64,000 bases of DNA. Source: Hymenobacter aerilatus (GTDB lineage Bacteria > Bacteroidota > Bacteroidia > Cytophagales > Hymenobacteraceae). A program made the translations under genes and the position numbers. Below are positions 36,274 through 44,955 of the stretch, piece after piece; the first letter of the stretch is position 1, and each line of letters begins with the position of its first letter. The DNA lies in the NCBI RefSeq assembly GCF_022921095.1, contig NZ_CP095053.1:1654501-1718500 (forward strand), in the 5' to 3' direction. The notes below the pieces were generated by a model, which did no database searches, was not told the origin of the DNA, and was given only the letters and a program-made list of their open reading frames with translations.

Positions 36274-36363
36274 AGGCGGAAGCGGGCACGTGTTCAGCAG
36301 AAAGAAGTGCCGCAAAGAACGGCAAACGCACGTAACTGGGGCCGCATTACCAAGCAGCTAGTT

Positions 36364-36717
36364 CTATACCAACTCAATGTCCATGGTTTTGATCAGCCCA
36401 TCCTCAAATGTGTAAATGTGTTTTACTAGACCATCAAACACATCCTTGCCCTGCAAGTCCTTCACGTTTTGTTGCACTTTCACCTCCAGGCTCCCATTGG
36501 GTCTTTCTGTGGAACCAACGGGTTCAACTGTGGGGTTTATTTCGCTCCACTGCCGGGTCCAGTAGCTTCTGATTTCCTCGTGTCCGCTTATATAGCCGCC
36601 CTCCCAGGCTTTCGACCATTGCACGGTAGGCTGCATGGTAGCCAAGGCGTTGTCGATATTTCGGGCATTGAAAGCCGCATACGCTGTCTTGATTACTTCT
36701 TGTCGGTTGATAGTCAT
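36364..36717 (-). CDS. NTF2-like / SnoaL-like domain protein
   Basis: A 117-aa cone-shaped helix-grip fold protein with VIKTAYAAFNARNIDNAL, TVQWSKAWEGGYISGHEEIR, SYWTRQWSEI and DVFDGLVKHIYTFEDGLIKT, the usual SnoaL/NTF2-like layout. The Trp and Asp/His residues seen in enzyme members vary here, so a catalytic role is unclear. ATG at 36717 is chosen; a longer frame would overlap the VOC gene by four bases. Both this and the VOC gene read leftward and may form a small pair. Confidence 0.8.
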   Translation of the reverse strand: MTINRQEVIKTAYAAFNARNIDNALATMQPTVQWSKAWEGGYISGHEEIRSYWTRQWSEINPTVEPVGSTERPNGSLEVKVQQNVKDLQGKDVFDGLVKHIYTFEDGLIKTMDIELV

Positions 36718-36770
36718 ACTGTTAAATGAATATGTCGCGTTAATTTTAAGAGTAAAAAGATGCTGGTGTA

Positions 36771-37145
36771 TCAATCATGAAATTGACCTATATGCCAAAG
36801 AATTCCCGAAGGATCATGCACGGAAAACTCCTTACCCCAGGATTCGGTGCGTATAGCAGAAAGCTGCACAGTAGCATATTTCTCGGGCAGGCGCAACAGT
36901 AGTAAGTCAACTCGGTATTGCTCTACATCATCTACCTGCAAAAACAGCATAGTATTGTCAACCCACTCCTTCACGTAAGCATCCTGTAGGTAGAAGCCCA
37001 TGCCCTGCTTTGAGTAGTAGAAGAGGGTAGGCGAAATAGTATTTTCCAGAAAGCCAAAATCTCGGTAAAACCGCCGCGACACTTCCACATCCTTGGCTCC
37101 AATAAATGGCCGAAGAGAAAGGATTTTCTGCTCAGTAGAAGTCAT
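36771..37145 (-). CDS. VOC family protein (glyoxalase-like fold)
   Basis: The 124-aa protein has one vicinal-oxygen-chelate beta-alpha-beta-beta-beta unit pair: SLRPFIGAKDVEVSRRFYRD, GFLENTISPTLFYYSKQGMG, WVDNTMLFLQVDDVEQYRV, and the C-terminal VHDPSGILWHIGQF. The metal ligand residues of true glyoxalase I are not all evident, so a binding role (for example drug resistance, of the bleomycin-resistance type) is also possible. Start ATG 37145. Confidence 0.86.
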   Translation of the reverse strand: MTSTEQKILSLRPFIGAKDVEVSRRFYRDFGFLENTISPTLFYYSKQGMGFYLQDAYVKEWVDNTMLFLQVDDVEQYRVDLLLLRLPEKYATVQLSAIRTESWGKEFSVHDPSGILWHIGQFHD

Positions 37146-37301
37146 AGGGAAGTTTGATGGTGTGCTGAATTTCCAGACAATATGATGGTATTTGCCGACA
37201 TGCTAGTGCAATAGTTAGGACGTAGTCCAGGCAACCTCTACCTACTTGTTGGTATCTAGTAGGCAATGGCAGCTACCGGGTATGGCCGTTCCCTGCGAAT
37301 C

Positions 37302-37309
37302 TGATACCT
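37302..37309 (+). promoter_or_regulatory. Candidate -7 element for sdaAB
   Basis: TACCTTTA resembles the -7 consensus TAnnTTTG with a final A and lies about 10 bp before the ATG, which would leave a very short leader. Weak evidence. Confidence 0.35.
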
Positions 37310-37319
37310 TTAGCCCATT

Positions 37320-38000
37320 ATGGCAGAGAAGAGCAGTATTTTCGATATGATTGGGCCGGTGATGATCGGGCCCAGCTCCTCGCACACGGCGGGCGTGGTG
37401 CGCATTGCCAGTGCGGCCATCCGCATTTTGGGCAGCCTGCCTACCCACGTTACCGTCACATTCTACAACTCCTTTGCCCGCACCTACGAGGGTCACGGCT
37501 CCGACCGCGCCATTATTGGCGGCCTATTGGGCTACGCCACCGACGACGTGCGCATTCGCGATGCCTTCGACCACGCCAAAGAGGCCGGCTTGCAGTACAC
37601 ATTTCAGAGCGTGGGCAATGCCTCTACCATGCACCCCAATACCATTAAGCTGCAACTGCGCGACGAGCGCACCGGCCACCAGGTAGAGGTGATAGGGCAG
37701 AGCCGGGGTGGGGGCGTCATTCGCATTGTGGAAGTAGACGGCTTTCCGGCTGACTTCTCGGCGGCGCTGCACACACTCATTCTCGATGCCGACGACCGCA
37801 CGGGTTCCATTGCTTTTATTGCCTCCGTTATTGCGCACGACGAATGTAATATTGCCACCATGTCGGTGTCGCGTAAGGGCCGCAACGATCGGGCGCGGCA
37901 CTTCATCGAGATGGATTCTGACTTGAAGCCTATTACGTTGGAGTATCTGCGTCAGCTACGCTGGATACATCGTGTTATTTATATTCCGAATATTGCTTAA
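37320..38000 (+). CDS. sdaAB: L-serine dehydratase, iron-sulfur type, beta subunit
   Basis: Two-subunit L-serine dehydratases deaminate serine to pyruvate with an oxygen-sensitive [4Fe-4S] cluster. This 226-aa beta subunit has MIGPSSSHTAGVVRIA (the SSHTAG signature), TFYNSFARTYEGHGSDRAI, and a C-terminal ACT domain (IASVIAHDECNIATMSVSRKG). The alpha subunit, which holds the cluster cysteines, is not in this window. ATG at 37320 is preceded closely by a promoter-like TACCTTTA. Confidence 0.95.
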   Translation: MAEKSSIFDMIGPVMIGPSSSHTAGVVRIASAAIRILGSLPTHVTVTFYNSFARTYEGHGSDRAIIGGLLGYATDDVRIRDAFDHAKEAGLQYTFQSVGNASTMHPNTIKLQLRDERTGHQVEVIGQSRGGGVIRIVEVDGFPADFSAALHTLILDADDRTGSIAFIASVIAHDECNIATMSVSRKGRNDRARHFIEMDSDLKPITLEYLRQLRWIHRVIYIPNIA

Positions 38001-38033
38001 GGAAATTACTCCCTGTTTCTTTTGCTTGTGCTT

Positions 38034-39566
38034 ATGAAAACAACCTCTACCCTGTTTCGGCGGCCGCTAGTGGCGGGTCTGGGCTTGCTGCTGGTCAGCA
38101 ACCTGCCTGTGGCACAGGCCCAGCAACGAACCCCACCTGCGCAGCCCCCCGCTGGTAGCCTACAGGCCGCTACCCCCAGTGGCCCCTGGACCTTGCAGGC
38201 GGCCGTAGATTATGCCCTGGACCACAACCTGAACGTGCGCCAGTCCCGGCTGTCAGCACAATTGGCCGATGTGACGTTGCTGCAAAGCCGGGCGGCGCTG
38301 TGGCCCACGGCCAACCTGAACGGCTCCCAGACCTGGAACTACGGTACCAGCATCAACCCCCTGACCAACGATTTTCAGAGCCAGACCACACGCTCCAACA
38401 ACTTCTCGGCCAATACGCAGGTAACGCTGTTTTCGGGCTTTCAGCTGCGCAATACGATAAAACGCAACGTATTAGAATACGAAGCGTCCTTGGGCGACAT
38501 CGAAAAAGCCCGCAACGACCTGGCCTTGAACGTGGCCTCGGCCTTTTTGCAAACCCTGCTGGCACAGGAGCTAGTGCGTACCAACCAGGCCCGGGTGAAT
38601 AGTACCCAACAACAGGTAGACCGCACGCAGGTGCTCCTGAAAGCGGGTAGCGTGGCTGAAAGCAACCTCATTGATAGCCGGGCGCAGTTGGCCACAGATC
38701 AGCTGAACGTGATTACGGCGCAAAACCAGGAAACGCTGGCCCGCTTGCAACTAGCCCAGTTCATGAATCTGAACGAAGCCGCTACGCAGACGCTGCAAAT
38801 CACTACCCCTCCACTACCTGACCCGGACGAGCTGTCGCTGGCCGACGTAAATGCCTCAGCTACCTACCAGATAGCGCAGGCCAACCAGCCCGATATTAAG
38901 GCCGCCGATCTGCGCGTGCAGAGCGCCATCCGCAACGTAGAGGTAGCCCGCGGAGCATACTACCCCCGCCTTTTTTTCGGGGCGGGCGTTTTTACGGGCT
39001 ACTCCTCGGCTCGTAACCTGACGGTGATTGGGAGCGACTCGTCGGCTCGCCGCACCACCTTCTATGTAAACGACCCAAACGGCGGTGCGATTATTCCGCT
39101 GAGTGTGACCACCTACCAGCGCGACGTGTCGGTGTTGCCACAACGCTACTGGGACCAGCTGGATAGCAACCTGGGCCGCTCGCTGCAATTCAACCTACAG
39201 GTTCCGATTCTGAATGGGTTACAAGCCCGTACCAACGTGCAGCGCTCCAGGATTGCCGTGAGCCAGGCAGAACTGCGTGCCGAGCAAACTCGTCTGGTGC
39301 TGCGCCAAACCATTGAGCAAGCCTACGCCGACGCGCTGGCGGCCCAGCGGCAGTATACTGCTTCTAAGGAGCAAGTAGAATCCCTAACGTTGGCCTACCG
39401 CAACTCGGAAATCCGCTTCAACAACGGCCTGCTCAACGGCACCGAGTTCAACATCGCCAAAAACAACCTCACCGCGGCCGAATCGAGCATGATCCAGGCT
39501 AAATACAGCTTCATCTTCCGCCGCAAAGTACTGGACTTCTACCAAGGTAAACCGATTGAATTGTAA
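38034..39566 (+). CDS. TolC family outer membrane efflux protein
   Basis: An outer membrane channel (510 aa) forming the exit duct of a tripartite efflux or secretion system. Signal peptide ends PVAQAQ; two repeats of the alpha-helical hairpin follow (AVDYALDHNLNVRQSRLS at the start of the first, QPDIKAADLRVQSAIRNVEVARGAYYP in the second), with GPWTLQAAVDYAL typical of the N-terminus. Downstream by 120 bp is a matching periplasmic adaptor, so the two are probably an operon. No pump gene follows. ATG at 38034 rather than an upstream TTG. Confidence 0.93.
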   Translation: MKTTSTLFRRPLVAGLGLLLVSNLPVAQAQQRTPPAQPPAGSLQAATPSGPWTLQAAVDYALDHNLNVRQSRLSAQLADVTLLQSRAALWPTANLNGSQTWNYGTSINPLTNDFQSQTTRSNNFSANTQVTLFSGFQLRNTIKRNVLEYEASLGDIEKARNDLALNVASAFLQTLLAQELVRTNQARVNSTQQQVDRTQVLLKAGSVAESNLIDSRAQLATDQLNVITAQNQETLARLQLAQFMNLNEAATQTLQITTPPLPDPDELSLADVNASATYQIAQANQPDIKAADLRVQSAIRNVEVARGAYYPRLFFGAGVFTGYSSARNLTVIGSDSSARRTTFYVNDPNGGAIIPLSVTTYQRDVSVLPQRYWDQLDSNLGRSLQFNLQVPILNGLQARTNVQRSRIAVSQAELRAEQTRLVLRQTIEQAYADALAAQRQYTASKEQVESLTLAYRNSEIRFNNGLLNGTEFNIAKNNLTAAESSMIQAKYSFIFRRKVLDFYQGKPIEL

Positions 39567-39686
39567 ATGCTTAGGGTCTAAAAGAATGGAGGACCTGGGG
39601 CGGTTGACTGTCTACACTCTGCACGAGAACAGCAGCCCGAACTCCCGGTTCCCAATCACTTAATCCCCTAATCCCTCATAAAACCT

Positions 39687-41075
39687 ATGAAAAATAACCG
39701 CTTACTCTATATTCTGCTGGGCTTGGCCGTGGTGGTCGTGCTCGGGGTGATTGTTGGGAAGAAACAGGGCTGGATTGGACAGCCTACTGGTACGGAGGTA
39801 TTGGTGGCGAAGGCCGGCCCGGCCAATATTGTGGAGAAAGTTAGCGCCTCGGGGAAGGTACAGCCGGTGGTAGAAGTGAAAATTTCACCCGACGTATCGG
39901 GTGAAATCACGGAGCTGTACGTGCAGGAGGGTGACTCCGTGAAGCAGGGCCAGCTGTTGCTGCGCATCCGCCCCGATAACTACCAGGCCATGGTGAGCCA
40001 GCAGTCGGCGGTGGTGAACACCCAGCGCGCCAACGTGGCCCAGAGCCAGGCGCGCTTGCAGCAGCTGATTGCCAACGCCAAGCAAACCGAGCTGACCTAC
40101 CGTCGCAATGCCTCACTCTACAAGCAAAAGGTGATTTCGCAAGCCGATTACGAGGCTTCGCAGGCCGCCTATAATGCTTCGCAAGAAGAGTTGAACAGCG
40201 CCCGCGCCAGCATCAAGGCAGCACAGAGCAACGTGTCTAGCGCGCAGGCCTCACTGGAGGAAGCACGCCGTACGCTGGATAAAACCACTATTTACGCGCC
40301 CGTAAGCGGTACTGTGAGCAAGCTCAGCGTAGAAAAAGGCGAGCGGGTGGTTGGTACCTCGCAGATGGCTGGTACCGAAATCATGCGTATTGCCAACCTG
40401 AACTCGATGGAGGTGCGCGTGAACGTGAACGAGAACGACATCATCAACGTGCACCTGGGCGACTCGGTGGACGTGGAAGTGGACAGCTACGCCGCCCAAG
40501 ACAAAACCTTTCGGGGCCTAGTAACCAGCATTGCCAACACGGCCAAAGATGCCCTCACGGCCGAGGCCGTGACTGAGTTTGAGGTACGCATCCGGTTGCT
40601 GCCGGCTTCGTACCAGGAGCTGGTAACTACCACCAACGGCCGCACGCGCATTCCATTCCGGCCTGGCATGACGGCTTCCGTCGACATCATTACCAACCGC
40701 AAGAGCAATGTGCTGAGCGTGCCGCTGGCCGCTGTGGCCACCCGTTCCGACTCTACCGCCTACAAAGCCGCTATGGCCCAGCGCGGCGGCAACAACGCCA
40801 CCGATACCGAGGCCGACAAAGGTGCCCCGAAAGTGCAAGTGCAGGAAGTGGTGTTTGTGGTGCGTGGCGGCAAGGCCGTGATGACGCCCGTGAAAACCGG
40901 CGTGAGCGACTTTGCTAACATTGAAATCAAGAGCGGGCTGCAAGCCGGCGAGCAGGTAGTAAGCGGCCCCTTCCGCGCCGTGTCGAAGACGCTGAAAAAC
41001 GGAGATTTGGTGACCATTAAAGACGCCAAAACCATCAACAAAGCGGAAATGAAGGAAGACGTAGCGGCCAACTAA
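39687..41075 (+). CDS. Efflux periplasmic adaptor subunit (membrane fusion protein)
   Basis: Adaptor between an inner-membrane pump and TolC, 462 aa. It has an N-terminal transmembrane anchor (LLYILLGLAVVVVLGVIVG), a biotinyl-lipoyl half (VKISPDVSGEITELYVQEGD), a long alpha-hairpin with Ala/Gln/Ser-rich coiled-coil (residues about 95-190), the second lipoyl half IYAPVSGTVSKLSVEKGERV, a beta-barrel, and the membrane-proximal domain. The type matches HlyD/MacA-like adaptors of ABC or RND pumps. It ends in a gap holding a palindromic repeat, with no pump gene after it. Confidence 0.92.
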   Translation: MKNNRLLYILLGLAVVVVLGVIVGKKQGWIGQPTGTEVLVAKAGPANIVEKVSASGKVQPVVEVKISPDVSGEITELYVQEGDSVKQGQLLLRIRPDNYQAMVSQQSAVVNTQRANVAQSQARLQQLIANAKQTELTYRRNASLYKQKVISQADYEASQAAYNASQEELNSARASIKAAQSNVSSAQASLEEARRTLDKTTIYAPVSGTVSKLSVEKGERVVGTSQMAGTEIMRIANLNSMEVRVNVNENDIINVHLGDSVDVEVDSYAAQDKTFRGLVTSIANTAKDALTAEAVTEFEVRIRLLPASYQELVTTTNGRTRIPFRPGMTASVDIITNRKSNVLSVPLAAVATRSDSTAYKAAMAQRGGNNATDTEADKGAPKVQVQEVVFVVRGGKAVMTPVKTGVSDFANIEIKSGLQAGEQVVSGPFRAVSKTLKNGDLVTIKDAKTINKAEMKEDVAAN

Positions 41076-41094
41076 GCGCTTGGTCCTACCCTCT

Positions 41095-41179
41095 GTGTCA
41101 TCCTGACGAAGAAAGGACCTTATCACGTAGGAGCAACTGCTCGTAACGTGATAAGGTCCTTCCTTCGTCAGGATGACAC
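41095..41179. repeat. Dispersed palindromic element, copy 2 (GTCATCCTGAC type)
   Basis: 34-nt arms (41095-41128 and 41146-41179) with one mismatch; ends GTGTCATCCTGACGAAG match the family. The right end reads GATGACAC, and its ATG is in frame with gpsA downstream, so automatic start calling may absorb the repeat into that gene. Confidence 0.85.
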
Positions 41180-41211
41180 GTCTTTACAATGAACTACTAT
41201 CCCACACTACT

Positions 41212-42201
41212 TTGGAAAAAATAGCCATGCTGGGCGGCGGCTCCTGGGCCACGGCACTCACCAAAATCCTGTCTGAAAACGGTGCCCGCGTAAGTTGGTG
41301 GCTGCGCAGCAAAGACGACGTGCAGCACCTGCGCACTACCCGCCACAACCCGCGCTATCTGTCGTCGGTGGCTTTTGACCTCACGCGCGTGTTCCCCTCC
41401 ACCGATATTGCGGAGGTAGTGAAGGATGCCGACTGGGTGGTGCTTGCCGTGCCCGCTGCTTTTGTGAAGGAGGCCCTCGACAAGCTCGAACGCGACGCGC
41501 TAAAGGGCAAACGCGTGATTTCGGCCATCAAAGGCATGCTGCCTAGCCGTAATGAACTGGTGACGGACTACGTGGTAGAGCGGTTCCGGCTGAAAGACGA
41601 GTGCCTAGGCGTGGTGGCCGGCCCGTGCCACGCCGAGGAAGTGGCCTTGGAAAAGCAAAGCTACCTCACCATCGGCTCGCCCGATGTGGCTCTGGCTGAG
41701 CAGTTTTGTCAACTGTTGCGCAACCGCTACGTGCGGGCCCACGCCGCCGCCGACCTCGATGGCATTGAGTACTGTGCCGTGATGAAGAACATCATTGCTC
41801 TGACCTGCGGCATTGCCCACGGCCTGGGCTACGGCGACAACTTTCAGGCGGTGCTGGTGAGCAACGCGGTGCAGGAAATCCGCCGGTTTCTGCACGCGCT
41901 CAGCCCCGAGCCCCGCGACCTGTCGGCTTCGGCCTACCTAGGCGATTTGCTGGTGACGTCGTACTCGCAGTTTTCGCGCAACCGTACCTTCGGCAGCATG
42001 GTGGGTAGGGGCTACTCCGTGAAGTCGGCCCAGCTGGAGATGAACATGATTGCTGAGGGCTACTACGCCGTCAAGAGCATCTACGAGCTGAACAAGCAGC
42101 TGAAGGTGTCTATGCCTATCACCTCGGCTGCCTATCATGTGCTCTACGAGAAGATTGCGCCGGCCGTGGAGCTGGAAATTCTCAAAGAAAAGCTGCGGTA
42201 G
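41212..42201 (+). CDS. gpsA: NAD(P)H-dependent glycerol-3-phosphate dehydrogenase
   Basis: The enzyme reduces dihydroxyacetone phosphate to sn-glycerol-3-phosphate for phospholipid synthesis. The Rossmann motif MLGGGSWATALTKIL, AVPAAFVKEAL, the SGPSFAxE-type region GVVAGPCHAEEVA, and the catalytic MKNIIALTCGIAHGLGYGDN are all visible. I place the start at TTG 41212 (329 aa), which gives the EKIAMLGGG opening; the ATG at 41173 lies inside the palindromic repeat and would add 13 unlikely residues. A transcript of its own is likely. Confidence 0.93.
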   Translation: MEKIAMLGGGSWATALTKILSENGARVSWWLRSKDDVQHLRTTRHNPRYLSSVAFDLTRVFPSTDIAEVVKDADWVVLAVPAAFVKEALDKLERDALKGKRVISAIKGMLPSRNELVTDYVVERFRLKDECLGVVAGPCHAEEVALEKQSYLTIGSPDVALAEQFCQLLRNRYVRAHAAADLDGIEYCAVMKNIIALTCGIAHGLGYGDNFQAVLVSNAVQEIRRFLHALSPEPRDLSASAYLGDLLVTSYSQFSRNRTFGSMVGRGYSVKSAQLEMNMIAEGYYAVKSIYELNKQLKVSMPITSAAYHVLYEKIAPAVELEILKEKLR

Positions 42202-42218
42202 CATCGTTGGTGTAGTGA

Positions 42219-42258
42219 GCAATGGCCCGTGATGACCGAGGTACTCACGGGCCGTTGC
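42219..42258 (+). terminator. Terminator after gpsA
   Basis: Fourteen-nt arms around a 12-nt loop follow the gpsA stop codon by 17 bp; a TGTTTG tract follows. A likely intrinsic terminator. Confidence 0.65.
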
Positions 42259-42527
42259 TGTGTTTGTCACCCTTCGGAAAAGAAAATGAAGCGTCTATTC
42301 GTCTTTTTTACGAGTGCTGTGGAGGGTAGGCGGCGACGTATACAGGTCGCATTGTAACTAGAAAATAGCACCGCAAAAAGGGCAGGAATACGGTTGAAAA
42401 TCCCCCTGAAACGTTTGCAACCCTGCCGACCATACTAGCAGGTGTCAAGCATGCAAAACAGAGGGCATACCAGCCAGATGCGGCTTCTGCCAGTGGTGAG
42501 AAAGGGCAACGGTGCGTGGGAGTGCGC

Positions 42528-42535
42528 TACCTTTG
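42528..42535 (+). promoter_or_regulatory. Candidate -7 element for the MFS gene
   Basis: TACCTTTG lies 38 bp before the chosen ATG of the MFS gene and fits TAnnTTTG. No clear -33 TTTG is seen. Confidence 0.4.
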
Positions 42536-42572
42536 TGGGGCAGAAGATGTTCTGTTGCTTTTGCCGCTGTAT

Positions 42573-43739
42573 ATGAATCTGACACTCACCCAACCTTCCT
42601 TGCCCCGGGCCCGCCACGTACACCGCGTCGCCGTGGCTACATGGTTTTTTCTGCAAGGGCTAATTTTTGCTAGCTGGGCTTCTCGCATCCCATTTGTGCA
42701 GCAGCGCATGGGCATCACCGATGGGCAGCTGGGCCTGGTGCTGCTGGCTATTCCTGTGGGGCAACTACCCTCGTTGCCACTGGCCGGCTGGCTGATTGCC
42801 AAGCACGGCAGCCGCCGCGTGCTGCTGCTGGGCGTGGTGCTCTACAGCTTGGGGCTGCTGGGGCTGGGCGCCGCGCCTACGGTAGGCTTGCTGGTGCCCT
42901 GTCTGGTGCTTTTCGGTTTTGCCAGCAACCTGATGAACATTGCCGTGAATACGCAAGCAGTGGGCGTAGAGGGGCTGTACCAGGGTAGGCACATTATGGC
43001 GTCCTTTCACGGCGTATGGAGCGCGGCGGGCTTTGTGGGCGCGGCCATTGGTACAACTATGATTGGCTGGCAGGTGGTGCCGCTGCCGCACTTTGCGCTG
43101 ATAATTGGGGTAGTAGCCGTATTGGCAACGCTTAGCCAGGGCCGAATTCTCACCCATGATGCGCAGGCCGACGCCAACCAGCCCATATTTGTGCGCCCCG
43201 ATGGTCCGCTGCTGGGCTTGGGCATGATTGCCTTTTGCGCCATGATTTGCGAAGGCGCTATGTTCGACTGGAGCGGCGTGTACTTCAAGAAGGTAGTGCA
43301 GGCGCAAGGCGCATGGGTAGGGGCCGGCTACACAGCCTTTATGAGCACCATGGCGCTGGGCCGCTTTGGGGCCGACTGGCTGACAGGCCGTTTGGGACCG
43401 CGCCGAGTTATTCAGTTGAGTGGGGTACTCACGGCTGTGGGACTACTCATTGCTGTGGGTGTGCCTACCCTAGTCACCGCGCTGGTGGGCTTTGTGCTGG
43501 TGGGCTTTGGGGTGTCGTCGGTGGTGCCGTTGGTGTATAGCGCGGCAGGTAAGTCCAAGGTGATGTCGCCGGGCATGGCGCTGGCGGCTGTTTCGACCAT
43601 CGGCTTTCTAGGTTTTCTCATCGGACCGCCCCTGATTGGGTTGGTTGCCGGCGCCACAAGCCTACGCGTTTCTTACTTCCTCATTGCCGTAATGGGCCTA
43701 TGTGTCACCTGGGCCGCCACCAAGGCAAAGCAGTTGTAA
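42573..43739 (+). CDS. MFS transporter, FucP/YbjJ-like
   Basis: A 12-helix carrier (388 aa) that resembles the YbjJ/inner-membrane sugar-permease group: ATWFFLQGLIFASWASRIPF (helix 1), QQRMGITDGQLGLVLL, LPLAGWLIAKHGSRRVLLLG with the loop motif, MNIAVNTQAVGVEGLY, SFHGVWSAAGFVGAAIG. No substrate can be assigned. Start ATG 42573 follows a TACCTTTG promoter-like site by about 40 bp. It stands alone in its gap. Confidence 0.88.
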   Translation: MNLTLTQPSLPRARHVHRVAVATWFFLQGLIFASWASRIPFVQQRMGITDGQLGLVLLAIPVGQLPSLPLAGWLIAKHGSRRVLLLGVVLYSLGLLGLGAAPTVGLLVPCLVLFGFASNLMNIAVNTQAVGVEGLYQGRHIMASFHGVWSAAGFVGAAIGTTMIGWQVVPLPHFALIIGVVAVLATLSQGRILTHDAQADANQPIFVRPDGPLLGLGMIAFCAMICEGAMFDWSGVYFKKVVQAQGAWVGAGYTAFMSTMALGRFGADWLTGRLGPRRVIQLSGVLTAVGLLIAVGVPTLVTALVGFVLVGFGVSSVVPLVYSAAGKSKVMSPGMALAAVSTIGFLGFLIGPPLIGLVAGATSLRVSYFLIAVMGLCVTWAATKAKQL

Positions 43740-43823
43740 AGTGGTGAAGAGTGAAGGCATAAATAACGATTCGCGCCAAGCAGCCGTATCATTTCACAAC
43801 TTCACCCTTCACAACTTCATCAC

Positions 43824-44234
43824 ATGGGCGCTTGGGGCCATTTCAATTTTGACAACGACGACGCCGTAGATTTTGCCGGCGAGTTCATGGATACAGGCAG
43901 CGAAGTGACGCTGTTGGAAGCATTAGTGCCCGCCGCCGAAGCCGAGGAATACCTGGAAGCCGACGCAGCTGCCGCGGCTCTCGTAGCCGCCGAAATTGTA
44001 GCGGCCTGGCGCGGCCACCCCGGCTCCGATTTTCTACCCGGCCTGCTCCCCAAAGTACAGCACCTCGACGTGAGCGACGAAGACGAGCTAACTGACCTGG
44101 CCCGTCGCGCCGTGGAATCGGTATTGAAAGAATCGGAGCTGCTGGAGCAATGGTCGGAAGGCAACGAGCTAGCCGACTGGCAAGCCGCTCAGCAGGATTT
44201 GCTGGGTAGGCTAAAAGCCGAGCCGGTAGAGTAG
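43824..44234 (+). CDS. DUF4259 domain protein
   Basis: The 136-aa product opens MGAWGHFNFDNDDAVDFAGEF, the DUF4259 hallmark, and is acidic and helical thereafter, with EAEEYLEADAAAAALVAAEIVA. Family members are small cytoplasmic proteins of unknown function. Immediately upstream is a low-complexity TTCACAACTTCA stretch, downstream a palindromic repeat. Confidence 0.9.
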   Translation: MGAWGHFNFDNDDAVDFAGEFMDTGSEVTLLEALVPAAEAEEYLEADAAAAALVAAEIVAAWRGHPGSDFLPGLLPKVQHLDVSDEDELTDLARRAVESVLKESELLEQWSEGNELADWQAAQQDLLGRLKAEPVE

Positions 44235-44249
44235 TAAAATCACAAAAGC

Positions 44250-44340
44250 TGTGTCATCCTGAGCGTAGCGAAGGACCTTATCACGTATGAACGACTCGTT
44301 CCAGCGTGGGAAGGTCCTTCGCTGCGCTCAAGATGACACA
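44250..44340. repeat. Dispersed palindromic element, copy 3 (GTCATCCTGAGC family)
   Basis: 30-nt arms (44250-44279 and 44311-44340) with two mismatches, sharing TGTCATCCTGAGC and GAAGGACCTT with copy 1 and copy 2. It separates the DUF4259 gene from the converging maf gene. Confidence 0.85.
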
Positions 44341-44346
44341 GATTTT

Positions 44347-44955
44347 CTAATCTTTATCCAACAACCCCGCGAAATCAGCCCCCAGCAACAGCTCCAACTC
44401 CGTCCACACCCGGTGCACGGGTAGACCCATCACGTTGAAATAAGAGCCTTCCAAGTGCGTTACGCCTACCATGCCTATCCAGTCCTGGGCACCGTAAGCG
44501 CCGGCTTTGTCCAGTGGCTGATAGCGCTGTACGTAGAACTCGATTTCAGCCGCAGACAAGGGGCGGAACGTGACGCGGGTTTGATCTGAAAACACTACTT
44601 GGCGGCCGTCGCCTGCAAGCAGGCACACGCCGGTGAATACGTCGTGGGTGCGGCCTTGCAGGCGCGTGAGCATGTGCACAGCCTCGGCTGCATCGGCGGG
44701 CTTATTGAGCACATCTTCGTCGAGGCAAACGATAGTATCGGCAGTGAGAATCACTTCGTTCGCGGCCAGCTCATCGCGGTAGGCGGCGGCTTTGCGGGCG
44801 GCCAGAAACTCGGCCACCGCGGCGCGCTGCAAGTGGGGCGGAAACTCCTCATCTACTTCCTTCAGCCGGATTTCATAGGGTAGCCCCAGCTCTGTGAGTA
44901 GCTGGCGGCGGCGGGGTGAGTTAGAAGCAAGCAGCAAACGGGTGATGGGCATCAT
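44347..44955 (-). CDS. maf: Maf family nucleotide pyrophosphatase
   Basis: House-cleaning pyrophosphatase that hydrolyses non-canonical nucleoside triphosphates. It starts LLLASNSPRRRQLLTELGLP, the defining N-terminus, with FLAARKAAAY, VILTADTIVCLDEDVLNKP (active-site Asp) and AGAYGAQDWIGMVGVTHLEGSYFNVMGLP at the C-terminus. The start is ATG at 44955 (or 44952), inside the tail of the DUF1015 gene, so the two overlap by about 35 bp and are likely co-transcribed. 202 aa, normal. Confidence 0.95.
   Translation of the reverse strand: MMPITRLLLASNSPRRRQLLTELGLPYEIRLKEVDEEFPPHLQRAAVAEFLAARKAAAYRDELAANEVILTADTIVCLDEDVLNKPADAAEAVHMLTRLQGRTHDVFTGVCLLAGDGRQVVFSDQTRVTFRPLSAAEIEFYVQRYQPLDKAGAYGAQDWIGMVGVTHLEGSYFNVMGLPVHRVWTELELLLGADFAGLLDKD

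Larger units (their letters stand above)
42202..42572. other. Gap with two hairpins before the MFS gene
   Basis: The 371-bp gap holds a hairpin at 42219-42258 (arms GCAATGGCCCGTGA and TCACGGGCCGTTGC with two GU-type or single mismatches) that can end the gpsA transcript, and a looser inverted pair near 42390-42428 (GGCAGG ... CCTGCC). No gene is evident. Confidence 0.5.
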
